A stretch of DNA of 64,000 nt, taken from Thermoguttaceae bacterium (GTDB lineage: Bacteria > Planctomycetota > Planctomycetia > Pirellulales > Thermoguttaceae). The notes under the pieces were generated by a model. That model did not search any database and had not been told where the DNA came from. It worked only from the letters and a program-made list of their open reading frames with translations. Position 1 is the first letter of the stretch; every line of letters starts with the position of its first letter. The stretch is from contig JAFRFG010000014.1 of the NCBI GenBank assembly GCA_017434455.1, positions 124,001 through 188,000 on the forward strand. Reading direction: 5' to 3'. Shown here piece by piece: positions 35,698 to 44,713 of the stretch. Made by a program: the position numbers and the translations under genes.

Positions 35698-35970
35698 TCA
35701 TTCGGGCTGGCCGAACGACGACCCCTCCAACAACGTGCCCAGGTCGGGGGCCCAGCCAAACCGGCGGCGGGGCTTTTTCTCCTGTTGGTTCTCGGGGGCC
35801 GCTCCCGCGGCGGCATTGCCGGACGGGAGCGCCTGGCTGACCGGCGCGAAGCGGATGGTGATCGTCACCTCGGAAACGCCGGGCGGACAGCAGATCGTGA
35901 CCTGCTGTGCGGCGGGGGTCCCCGCGGCGCTGTTGGCACTGGTCGGATGGGACGGATTTTGGTTCGTCAT
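35698..35970 (-). CDS. Small uncharacterised protein
   Basis: 90 residues from ATG 35970, with AAGGAGAC eight bases upstream, an excellent ribosome site. The N-terminal 20 residues are Asn/Ser/Pro/Ala-rich. Then comes QQVTICCPPGVSEVTITIRF, a probable beta hairpin with a CC pair. A low-complexity Ala/Gly/Pro segment and KKPRRRFGWAPDLGTLL follow. No signal peptide or known domain. It lies just downstream of the terminator of the GH array and upstream of the DUF262 promoter, on the same strand. Function unknown. Confidence 0.6.
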   Translation of the reverse strand: MTNQNPSHPTSANSAAGTPAAQQVTICCPPGVSEVTITIRFAPVSQALPSGNAAAGAAPENQQEKKPRRRFGWAPDLGTLLEGSSFGQPE

Positions 35971-36078
35971 AGTATGTCTCCTTATAGAACGCTGTAACAC
36001 TGATAGTTTCGGCGGAACCCCTTTCCGCTCTCGTATTAGATGATAGGGACGAACCGTGGAGATATGATGGGCTTTCAT

Positions 36079-36107
36079 AAAAAAACGGGGGGAAAATTCC
36101 CCCCGTT
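36079..36107 (-). terminator. Intrinsic terminator closing the GH/propeller array
   Basis: Read on the minus strand, AACGGGGGGAA TT TTCCCCCCGTT followed by TTTTTATG is a 10-bp, GC-rich hairpin with a T-run. It begins 25 bp after the stop of the last GH2 gene (36132). I found no hairpin of this kind between any of the 15 genes upstream. Confidence 0.85.
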
Positions 36108-36131
36108 CGGGCGCCGGCCCCAACGCCAAAA

Positions 36132-39100
36132 TCAGTCGGTCAAATCAAACATCGGCACCACGGCGAACCAGCGGCGGGAGCCCTCCCCCAGCGAGCGGAC
36201 GGAGATTTTCTCGCCGCCGGCCTCTCCGGACAGAAGCTCCCGCGGCACACTCAGCGAGAAACGGCCGAAGGTATCCTGGCCGGTGAAGCGCAGAATCTCC
36301 AGCGACAGCGTCACGCCGTTATCGCAGGTCCACCGGTAAACGCTCGTTTTGCCCCGCGCTTTCGACAGCGCGCTAGCCGGGGGAAGGTCGAAGGTGAGGA
36401 CCTCTTGACCGTTGACCTCCAGCGCGAAACCGCCGGTTTCCGGCTGCTCCCGATAGCCGAGGCCGCCGCTGAAGACGAACGTGACGCTTTCCGCGTCGGC
36501 GGGGGCCGGGGCGGTCAGCCACGAAAGAACGTTCTCTTTGCTCGTCTGCCGGCAGACCAAGTTGCGCACGTCGTCGGCCTTCCACGATTTCCAAAGCGAC
36601 GACTCAAAGTTCGACGGCAGCGTCCGGACGAACCCCAGCGTGGTCCCCTCGGGGAGCGAGACGGTCGGCATCACCGCCTCGCGCGGCCACGAGACGGCCG
36701 GCTTTTCTTCGGCGGCGCAGCGGATCATCGCCTTTAAGACCGCGCGGTTTTCGGGGCGGTCTTTCGCGCCGGCGTGGTTCAGCCCCGAGGCGACCAGCGT
36801 CCCTTGGCCGACCGCCGCGTCGAACAGAACCGCCGTGTCCTGCACCCGAACCAAACTGGGGAGCGCCCGGATCTCGACGTTCGGCCGCGACGGCATCCTA
36901 TCCAGATAGAACTTCGCCGCGCCGTTTAAGAGGTAATACCACTCCTGCGCGCACCACTCGCCGATCCCCAGCCGGCGCGTCATCGGGGTATCGTAAACGT
37001 AGGTGCCGGTGTGGTTTTCGTTTTCCTCATCGCCCCCCTTCCACCAGGTCTGCTGGTAGTTGATCGAGATCCCCTCGAACAGCGAGCGGGCGTCGAGCAA
37101 AACCACGCCGGCCCCCTTCTCCAGCGCGTCGGCCAGCCGCGGCTCGATATAGCCGGTCACGTAGACCGCGTCGCTCGAAAGGGGCCCGTCCGCGGGGATC
37201 GGCTCCATTCCCCCGCCGGGGAACAGCTCCAGGACATCATTGTCGGCGTAAACCTTCTTCCCCTCCGGGACCACGTTTTTGGCGCTCGGGAAGATCTTGG
37301 CGCGCCAGCCGTTGGTTTTGAGCGTCTCCCCGCCGCTGACCAGCGCGGCGTCGATCGTCATTTCGGTCGGTTCCGCCGCCTCGGGAAGCGTCTGGTTCAC
37401 GACGCCGATTTCCCGAAGTTCCCCGGGCCGCAGGTCGTCAACGGCGAAGCGCTCGGTGTTTTCCTCGTCGGCGGCACGGCAGGTATAGACAAGCTCGCCG
37501 GTGATCGGCTCGGCCGTGTAGTTCGAGACAAACAGCTTGATCTCGTCGGTCTGTCCCCCCTCGTACGACAGGTCGAGCCCCTCCTGGAGCAGGACCAGCG
37601 GCGCGTTAAACAGCCGAACCCGTTCGGGGGCGATCGACTTCGGACGGAAGAACAGGTCGACCAGCCCATTGCTCGTCGTCCAGTAGTCCTGAATCAGCCA
37701 CCAGTGATAGCCGGTGATCTCGGGGTTGAGCCGCATCGACTCGACGTTCGCCTTGTGGTGCAGATAGTACATCTCTTCCGAAGCGCGGGCCCACTGCTCG
37801 ACCTCCTCGCCGCTGATCCCCAGCTCCTTGAGCTTCGCCGCCCCTTCGGTCATCCAGAACGGCTTGTACGAGCAGTAAAGGGGGAGATGAGCCCCGGCCA
37901 GCGACGGGTTATCGGCGAAGCCGCCGTCGTCGAACAGCTTGATCTGGTCGGGTCGGGAGAAGGTAATATAGTTCCCCGCCTCGTGCGAGATGATCGGCTT
38001 GGGGAAATCGCGGGCGGCGAACTTGCCGGGCAGAAGCGGGGTCGCCCCCTCGTTGAACATCACGAACCCCAGATCGAGCGTGTCCCGGTCGCGTCCCTTC
38101 TTGGTGATCGGCTTGTTCTCGGTCATCCAGTAGGTGCCGATCACATACTCGTCCGACTGAAAATAATGGGAAACTTCCCCGTCGGAGTCGCTGAAGAACC
38201 GCTGCGGGTCGAGCGTCTTGGCGATCTTTTGGAAATCGTGCCGGATCGACATCCCGCCCCACAGTTCGTTCCCCATGATCCAGATCAGGATGCAGGGGTG
38301 ATTGCGGTACTCGCGCACGACCTGGGCGAACCGTTCCCGATAGGTATCGTAAACCGGCTCGTGCGGCGTCCCCTCGGGAACACTCGCCTCCCACCATTTG
38401 TTCCCGGGGAGCTGCTGCGGGTAGCCGATCGGGAACTCCCCGGTCGGGATGATCCCCATCTCGTCGCACGCCTCGTAGTACTCATGCGGCAGGATCGCGC
38501 TGTGGTTGCGCACGTGATTGAAGCCGAACGATTTGATGATCGCTATGCGGGCCAGATACATCTGTTTGTTCGTCGGCATCGAGTACTCGTACGGGTAGAT
38601 GTGGTCGTCGCCGTACCCGGTTAAGTAGATCGGCTTGCCGTTGAGCAAAAGGCGGTTCCCCTCGGCGGTAAACCGGCGCATCCCGTAGCGGCTTTCCAAG
38701 GTATCGAGAACCGTCTCCCCCGCCATAAGCGACAGCCGAACGGTATAGAGATACGGGGTATCGGGGGACCAGAGCTTGGGGGAATCGATCACCGCGCTGG
38801 CCGAGACGCGCTCGTCGGAGGTGATCTTCGAAACCCCTTCGGCGACCGGCTCGCCCTCGGCGTCAAAGACTTCGATCTTCACCGCGTCGGCGTTTGTCTT
38901 GCCGATCAAATCGGCCTGGGCGGTGCAGGACGACTCGGCCAGATCAGTCATTAGGTAAAGATCCTCGATCCGCTGCTTCGGACGCGCCTCGATGCTCACA
39001 TGCCCCCACAGGCCTCCCCACTCGATCTTCATGTAGTCGTTCAGCGAAGAGCTGCCCAGGATCGCGTCCACCTCCCAATGCTGGTGCGAGTCGACCCGGA

Positions 39101-39584
39101 TCGTGATATCGTTTTCTTCCCCGTACCTGACCAGATCGGTGATATCGACGGTGAACGAGCCGACCGGACCGACGAGGTCTTTCCCGGCGCGGGCGCCGTT
39201 GACCCAGACACGGGCCTGACGCGAGATGCCCCCCAGCACCAGGAAGATATCATTCCCCTCCCACGAGGCGGGGATATCCACGCTTTTTTTGTACCAGCCG
39301 AAACCGACGAAATGATGCTTGATCTTCTCGGTATCGACCCCGTATCCCTGCTGATCCCAAATGCCCGGCACCTGAATCGTTCCGTCGGCCCAGGGGGCGT
39401 ACCCGGCCAGCGGCATCGCCGCCATCGGCGCGCCGGGGGCGAACCAGTTTTGCGCCTCGCCGATCTGCTCGCCGTCGGTGGCGAAGCGCCACGTGCCGTC
39501 GAGCGATATCGTCTCGCGCGCGGCGGCCGGCGCCAGAAGCGCCAATACCCACAACAGTCCTAAAAACGCCCGTAAATGTCTCAT
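36132..39584 (-). CDS. Secreted glycoside hydrolase family 2 protein (paralogue 1)
   Basis: 1150 residues with a signal peptide (LLWVLALLAPAAA, cleavage near residue 22). The N-terminal jelly-roll sugar-binding domain starts with ISLDGTWRF, an Ig-like domain follows, then the TIM barrel. The acid/base is E440 in IWIMGNELWGG and the nucleophile is E535 in ISHEAGNY, the paired Glu of retaining GH2 enzymes (beta-galactosidase, glucuronidase or mannosidase type). The final ~450 residues are an extra beta-rich region. Compared with the next paralogue it carries about 17 extra residues between the two Glu (near YFQSDEYVIGTYWM). Last gene before the array terminator. Substrate cannot be told from sequence. 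Confidence 0.88.
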   Translation of the reverse strand: MRHLRAFLGLLWVLALLAPAAARETISLDGTWRFATDGEQIGEAQNWFAPGAPMAAMPLAGYAPWADGTIQVPGIWDQQGYGVDTEKIKHHFVGFGWYKKSVDIPASWEGNDIFLVLGGISRQARVWVNGARAGKDLVGPVGSFTVDITDLVRYGEENDITIRVDSHQHWEVDAILGSSSLNDYMKIEWGGLWGHVSIEARPKQRIEDLYLMTDLAESSCTAQADLIGKTNADAVKIEVFDAEGEPVAEGVSKITSDERVSASAVIDSPKLWSPDTPYLYTVRLSLMAGETVLDTLESRYGMRRFTAEGNRLLLNGKPIYLTGYGDDHIYPYEYSMPTNKQMYLARIAIIKSFGFNHVRNHSAILPHEYYEACDEMGIIPTGEFPIGYPQQLPGNKWWEASVPEGTPHEPVYDTYRERFAQVVREYRNHPCILIWIMGNELWGGMSIRHDFQKIAKTLDPQRFFSDSDGEVSHYFQSDEYVIGTYWMTENKPITKKGRDRDTLDLGFVMFNEGATPLLPGKFAARDFPKPIISHEAGNYITFSRPDQIKLFDDGGFADNPSLAGAHLPLYCSYKPFWMTEGAAKLKELGISGEEVEQWARASEEMYYLHHKANVESMRLNPEITGYHWWLIQDYWTTSNGLVDLFFRPKSIAPERVRLFNAPLVLLQEGLDLSYEGGQTDEIKLFVSNYTAEPITGELVYTCRAADEENTERFAVDDLRPGELREIGVVNQTLPEAAEPTEMTIDAALVSGGETLKTNGWRAKIFPSAKNVVPEGKKVYADNDVLELFPGGGMEPIPADGPLSSDAVYVTGYIEPRLADALEKGAGVVLLDARSLFEGISINYQQTWWKGGDEENENHTGTYVYDTPMTRRLGIGEWCAQEWYYLLNGAAKFYLDRMPSRPNVEIRALPSLVRVQDTAVLFDAAVGQGTLVASGLNHAGAKDRPENRAVLKAMIRCAAEEKPAVSWPREAVMPTVSLPEGTTLGFVRTLPSNFESSLWKSWKADDVRNLVCRQTSKENVLSWLTAPAPADAESVTFVFSGGLGYREQPETGGFALEVNGQEVLTFDLPPASALSKARGKTSVYRWTCDNGVTLSLEILRFTGQDTFGRFSLSVPRELLSGEAGGEKISVRSLGEGSRRWFAVVPMFDLTD

Positions 39585-39652
39585 AGAATACTCGTTTTTC
39601 GTTTAAGGTTGATTTTTCTTCCGCGCGGGGTCCTTTGCGCCCCGCGCGCGGG

Positions 39653-42600
39653 TTAGTCGGTCAGGTCGAACATCGGCACCACGGAGAACCAGCGCCGGGA
39701 ACCTTCCCCCAGCGAGCGGACCGAAATCTTCTCGCCGAAATTCTTCCCCGACAAGAGCTCTTTCGGCACGGTCAGACGAAAGCGGCCGAAGGCGTCCTGA
39801 CCGTTGAAACGGAGAATCTCCAGCGACAGCGCCGCGCCGAAAGCGCCGGTCCATTGGCAGGTACTCGTGTGACCTTCCGCTTCCGGCAGGGCGCCGACCG
39901 GGGGAAGATTAAACCGCAAAACTTCCCGATCGTTGACCTCAAGCGCGAAACCGCCGGCGTCCGGATCGTCCCGGAAGCCGATGCCCCCGGCGAAGACAAA
40001 CGTGACATTCTCTTGCTCGGACGCGACCGGGGCGCTCAGCCAGGAAAGAATATTATCCCTGCTGGTCTGACGGCAGACATGATTGCGGGCATTGTCCGAT
40101 TTCCACGATTTCCAGATCGCTGTCTCGAACCTCGAGGGGATGGTCCGAACGAAGCCCAAAACCGTCCCCTCGGGGAGGGCGGCCTTCGGGGCGATCGCCT
40201 CGGGCGGCCACCGGACGGCCGGCTTCTCCTCGGCGGCGCAGCGGATCATCGCCCGCAGGACCGCGCTGTTCTCCGGGCGCCCCTTCGCGGCGAAGTGGTT
40301 CAGCCCCGAGACGACCAGCGTCCCTCGGCCGACCGACGCGTCGAAGAGAATCGCCGTGTCCTGGACCCGAACCAGACTCGGAAGCGCCCGAATATGAACA
40401 CGCGGCCGGGACGGCATTTTATCGAGATAGTATTTTGTCGCGCCGGTTAAGAGATAGTACCACTCCGGACCGCACCATGAGCCGGCGGCCAGCTCCCGCG
40501 TCAGGGGGGTGTCATAGACGAAGGTGCCGACGTGGTTCTTATCCTCTTCTTCGCCCCCTTTCCACCAGGTCTGCTTATACTCGATCTTGACCCCGTCGAA
40601 CGGGTGTCCGTCGTCCTGATCCCAGAGCCACCACCCGGCCCGCTCCTGCGGGGGATTGCTCGGGGACTCCTCGAGGACGACCAGACCGGCGCCGCGCGCC
40701 AGCGCGTCGGCCAGCCGCGGCTCGATATAGCCGGTCACATAGACCGCGTCGCTGGGGAGGGTCTCCAGCGCGGGAATCGGCTCCATGCCGCTGCCGCCGA
40801 AGATATCCAGAACATCGTCAGAGGCGTAAACCTTTTTCCCCTCCGGGACTACGCTGTCGGCGCTCGGGCAGATCTTGCCGCTCCAGCGGTTTGTTTGCAG
40901 CGCCGCCCCGGCGCTGTTCGTCAAAACCGCGTCGATCGTCACGTCGCTCGGCGCCGCCGGGTCGGGAAGCGTCTGGCTGACGACACCGATTTTCCTTAGT
41001 TCCCCGGGCTTAAGATCCTCGACCGGGAAGCGGCGGATACTTTCCCCGCCGGCCGCGCGGAGGGTACAGACCAGCTCGCCGGTGATCGCCTCGGCCGTGT
41101 AGTTGGAGATCGAGAAGGTCATTTCGGCGGTTTCGCCGCCTCGGTACGAGAATCGCAGCCCCTCCTGGAGCAGCACCAGCGGCGCGTTAAACAGCCGAAC
41201 CCGTTCGGGGGCGATCGATTTCGGACGGAAGAACAGATCGACCAGCCCGTTGCTCGTCGTCCAGTAGTCCTGGAACAGCCACCAGTGATAGCCGGTGATC
41301 TCGGGGTTGAGCCGCGTCGACTCGACGTTCGCCTTGTGGTGCAGATAGTACATCTCTTCCGACGCCCGGGCCCACTGTTCGACCTCCTCATCGCTGATCC
41401 CCAGTTCCTCGAGCTTCGCCGCCCCTTCGCTCATCCAGAACGGCTTGTACGAGCAGTAAAGGGGGGCTTTCGCCCCGGCCAGGGACGGGTTGCCGGCGAA
41501 ACCGCCGTCGTCGAACAGCTTGATCTGGTCGGGGCGGGAGAAGGTAATGTAGTTCCCCGTCTCGTGCGTGATGATCGGCATCGGGAAATGATGGATGTCG
41601 TACTTCCCGGGCAAAAGCGGGTTTGCCCACCATTCGTTGAACATCACGAACCCCAGATCGAGCGTATCGGACGGGCTTTGTGTCTGCTCGAAAAAAGTCC
41701 ACCATTCCCCGTCCGAATCGGAGAAGAACCGCCGCGGGTCGAGCGTCTTGGCGATCTTTTGGAAATCGTGCCGGATCGACATCCCCCCCCACAGTTCGTT
41801 CCCCATGATCCAGATCAGAATCGAGGGGTGGTTGCGGTACTCGCGCACGACCTGGGCGAATCGGTCGCGATAGGTGTCCAGAGCCGGTTCTTCGGGTGTC
41901 CCCGCCGGGACTTTCTTGAGCCACAGCGACCCCCCGGGGAGCTGCTCGGGATAGCCGATCGGGAATTCCCCGGTCGGGATCATCCCCATCTCGTCGCACG
42001 CCTCGTAATACTCATGCGGCAAAATCGTGCTGTGGTTGCGGACATGATTGAAGCCGAACGATTTGATCACGGCCAGCCGCGCTTTATACATCTGTTTGTT
42101 CGTCGGCATCGAGTACTCGTACGGGTAGATGTGGTCGTCGCCGTACCCGGTTAAGTAGATCGGCTTGCCGTTGAGCAAAAGCCGGGTCCCCTCCTTGGTG
42201 AATTCCCTCATCCCCCAGCGGCTTTCCAGCGAATCGAGAACCGTCTCCCCCGCCATAAGCGACAGCCGGACGGTATAGAGATAGGGGGTGTCGGGGGACC
42301 AGAGCATCGGGGAGGCAATCACCGCGCTGGCCGAGACGCGCTCGCTGGAGGTAATCTGCGCGGTGCCTTCGGCGACCGGCTCGCCCTCGGCGTCAAAGAC
42401 TTCGATCTTCACCGCGTCGGCGCTTGTTTTGCCGATCAAATCGGCCTGGGCGGTGCAGGACGACTCGGCCAAACTTGTCATCAGGTAAAGATCCTCGATC
42501 CGCTCCTTCGGCCGCGCTTGAAGCGTCACATGCCCCCACAGGCCCCCCCACTCGATCTCCATGTAGTCGTTCAGCGAAGAACCGCCCAGGATCGCGTCGA

Positions 42601-43114
42601 CCTCCCAATGCTGGTGCGAGTCGACCCGGATCGTGATGTCGTTTTCTTCCCCGTACTTGACCAGGCCGGTGATATCGACGGTGAACGAGCCGACCGGACC
42701 GATGAGGTCTTCTCCGGCACGGGTGCCGTTGATCCAGACGCGGGCCTGACGCGAGATGCCGCCGAGGATCAGGAAAATATCGTTTCCCTCCCACGACGCC
42801 GGGATATCCACGCTTTTTTTGTACCAGCCGAAACCGACGAAATGATGCTTGATCTTCTCGGTATCGACCCCGTATCCCTGCTGATCCCAAATACCCGGCA
42901 CCTGAATCGTTCCGTCGGCCCGAGGGGCGTACCCGGCCAGCGGCATCGCCGCCATCGAGGCGCCGGGGGCGAACCAACTTTGCGCTTCACCCACCTGGCC
43001 GCCGTCGGTGGCGAACTTCCACGTGCCGTCGAGCGATATCGTCTCGCGCGCGGCGGCCGGCACCAGAAGCGCCAGCGCCCAAAGCAATCCCATACAGGCC
43101 GATAAAAATCTCAT
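39653..43114 (-). CDS. Secreted glycoside hydrolase family 2 protein (paralogue 2)
   Basis: 1153 residues, closely similar over the whole length to the gene 68 bp downstream. Catalytic E440 (IWIMGNELWGG) and E518 (THETGNY) are 78 apart. The inter-Glu loop is shorter (WWTFFEQTQS), so the active-site surroundings differ between the two GH2 proteins. An added segment near residue 820 (ESPSNPPQERAGWWLWDQDD) is absent from paralogue 1. The signal peptide MRFLSACMGLLWALALL is nearly the same as in three propeller proteins of the array, although the mature proteins are unrelated. It begins 59 bp after the first propeller gene's stop. Confidence 0.88.
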   Translation of the reverse strand: MRFLSACMGLLWALALLVPAAARETISLDGTWKFATDGGQVGEAQSWFAPGASMAAMPLAGYAPRADGTIQVPGIWDQQGYGVDTEKIKHHFVGFGWYKKSVDIPASWEGNDIFLILGGISRQARVWINGTRAGEDLIGPVGSFTVDITGLVKYGEENDITIRVDSHQHWEVDAILGGSSLNDYMEIEWGGLWGHVTLQARPKERIEDLYLMTSLAESSCTAQADLIGKTSADAVKIEVFDAEGEPVAEGTAQITSSERVSASAVIASPMLWSPDTPYLYTVRLSLMAGETVLDSLESRWGMREFTKEGTRLLLNGKPIYLTGYGDDHIYPYEYSMPTNKQMYKARLAVIKSFGFNHVRNHSTILPHEYYEACDEMGMIPTGEFPIGYPEQLPGGSLWLKKVPAGTPEEPALDTYRDRFAQVVREYRNHPSILIWIMGNELWGGMSIRHDFQKIAKTLDPRRFFSDSDGEWWTFFEQTQSPSDTLDLGFVMFNEWWANPLLPGKYDIHHFPMPIITHETGNYITFSRPDQIKLFDDGGFAGNPSLAGAKAPLYCSYKPFWMSEGAAKLEELGISDEEVEQWARASEEMYYLHHKANVESTRLNPEITGYHWWLFQDYWTTSNGLVDLFFRPKSIAPERVRLFNAPLVLLQEGLRFSYRGGETAEMTFSISNYTAEAITGELVCTLRAAGGESIRRFPVEDLKPGELRKIGVVSQTLPDPAAPSDVTIDAVLTNSAGAALQTNRWSGKICPSADSVVPEGKKVYASDDVLDIFGGSGMEPIPALETLPSDAVYVTGYIEPRLADALARGAGLVVLEESPSNPPQERAGWWLWDQDDGHPFDGVKIEYKQTWWKGGEEEDKNHVGTFVYDTPLTRELAAGSWCGPEWYYLLTGATKYYLDKMPSRPRVHIRALPSLVRVQDTAILFDASVGRGTLVVSGLNHFAAKGRPENSAVLRAMIRCAAEEKPAVRWPPEAIAPKAALPEGTVLGFVRTIPSRFETAIWKSWKSDNARNHVCRQTSRDNILSWLSAPVASEQENVTFVFAGGIGFRDDPDAGGFALEVNDREVLRFNLPPVGALPEAEGHTSTCQWTGAFGAALSLEILRFNGQDAFGRFRLTVPKELLSGKNFGEKISVRSLGEGSRRWFSVVPMFDLTD

Positions 43115-43173
43115 CGACAGGCCTTCTTTTTCCGGTTGGTTAAGCGGGTCGGTTAAAACGCCGGCGGCGGATT

Positions 43174-44682
43174 TTACTCCTCAAACTTCATCGAGTACAA
43201 ATCGGCCTCGCGCATGACGAACCGCAGCGAGACCGTCTTCCCCGCCAGGGACGATACATCGGTATTGCCGTTCCACGAGCAGCGCCAATCGAGCATATCG
43301 CCGAAGAACATGTCGCACTCATCCAAAGTAAACCCGGGGATCGGGTTGCCCGCCTCATCGAGGAATTCCATCTTCACGAACCCGGCCGCGGAAGTGCCGA
43401 GGTTCAGCGACAGCTCCTTCCCCGTGAAGGTAAACGGACGCGTGGTCATTTCGCCGATTTTATTCTTGGCGTGGACCGAGCCGAAGCCGTCGATCCGCAG
43501 CGTGAAGCGCCGCACCAGCGACGAGGTCTCGGCGAACGACAGTTCCGTCGCGTAGAGCGACAGCTCACGCGGGCAGTCGTCACGCAGCGAGTCGGTCTCA
43601 ATCACCGTCCAGGCGATGTAGTTATCGCCGTAGACCCAGTTGTTTTTCGTCTTGAGCCCCGGGGGCATAAACGCCTCGTTCGACCGGCGGAAGTGGAAGC
43701 CGTCGCGGCTGGTGATATAGACCGAGTCGGTCACCGCCGTCCCGTAGCGGGACGATTGCGTCATCCGTTTTTGACGGCGGTCCCACTCCGGCAGATATTC
43801 GGTCGCGCGCAGAAGCCCGTAGTCGACGTACCGCGCCGGGAAACCGAGGTAAATATTTTTCGCCCGGTAGTAGGGGAGAATCTGGTTGACATAATATTGC
43901 GCCTCGGGAATCGGGCCTTCCCCTTCGGGGAAGTCGATCTCCCCCTCGTTCGTCCAGTGGAGGAAATCGTCCGAAACCGCCCGCGCGATCGCGCGGGCCC
44001 CATGCGCGAAGATCCGGTAGTAGAGAACGTACTTCTGCTCTTTCTCGGACCAGAAAGCGATGTTCTGCGTGTCGAACGCCCCGTCGGTGTAAACCGGCTT
44101 GTCGCTGATCGGCGTCCAGTGAATCCCGTCCGGCGACTGATAGGCGTACAGCCCCGACAGATCCATCGTGAAGCCGATCCCCTTGTACCGCGCCTCGGGG
44201 GCGGCGTTGGGGTTGGTGTCGATGAAGGGGGAGAAGTCGTGGCACTCGGCGTGACAGGCGGTCTCGTAAAGAATAATGTTATTCTCTTTCGATCCTTCCC
44301 ACTCGAATTGGCCGACGTTGGGGCGGGTCCAATGGATGCCGTCCTCGCTTTCGTAGGTGACGATCACCAGGCGGTGCCCCTGCTGGACCCCGTTGTTGAT
44401 CGACCACCCCTGAGCGTAGGCGCGGTAGATCTTCGCCTGATCGTCGTAGAGGATCGTCCAGTAACCGCAGTTGTTCCCCTCCCACGGCTTATCGCAGACA
44501 AACGCCAGTTCCTGCGGCACCGGCTGATGGACCAGGATCTGACAGTCGCTCATCGACGCGACCATCGTATCGTCCCAGAACACTTCGCGCTGGTCGCCGA
44601 GCGGATAGACCTCCTGCGCCGCGGCCGACACACAGGCCGCCAGACAAAATAACAACCCCAACAGTACACTTCGCGATTTCAT
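43174..44682 (-). CDS. Secreted propeller protein, array copy 1
   Basis: 502 residues from ATG 44682 (AAGAGG upstream; an earlier in-frame ATG at 44721 would overlap copy 2). Signal peptide MKSRSVLLGLLFCLAACVSA, mature start near QEVYPLG. It belongs to the REVFWDD subgroup with copies 2 and 12. The blade-3 loop is FTMDLSGLYAYQ. The blade-4 loop is shortened to RIFAHGARAIARA, lacking the usual SEGGYNGT. A unique Asn replaces Ser in WNGNTDVSS, and VDYGLL replaces the usual VDNGLL. This is the propeller gene nearest the GH2 pair. Confidence 0.8.
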   Translation of the reverse strand: MKSRSVLLGLLFCLAACVSAAAQEVYPLGDQREVFWDDTMVASMSDCQILVHQPVPQELAFVCDKPWEGNNCGYWTILYDDQAKIYRAYAQGWSINNGVQQGHRLVIVTYESEDGIHWTRPNVGQFEWEGSKENNIILYETACHAECHDFSPFIDTNPNAAPEARYKGIGFTMDLSGLYAYQSPDGIHWTPISDKPVYTDGAFDTQNIAFWSEKEQKYVLYYRIFAHGARAIARAVSDDFLHWTNEGEIDFPEGEGPIPEAQYYVNQILPYYRAKNIYLGFPARYVDYGLLRATEYLPEWDRRQKRMTQSSRYGTAVTDSVYITSRDGFHFRRSNEAFMPPGLKTKNNWVYGDNYIAWTVIETDSLRDDCPRELSLYATELSFAETSSLVRRFTLRIDGFGSVHAKNKIGEMTTRPFTFTGKELSLNLGTSAAGFVKMEFLDEAGNPIPGFTLDECDMFFGDMLDWRCSWNGNTDVSSLAGKTVSLRFVMREADLYSMKFEE

Positions 44683-44713
44683 CGAAATACCTCTTTTCTT
44701 CCAAAATTGCTCT

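Noticed and set aside
35527-35997. A + strand open frame across the DUF262 upstream region
   Set aside because: No ribosome site; it runs antisense to the small protein and across the TTGACA promoter with a sudden change of composition.
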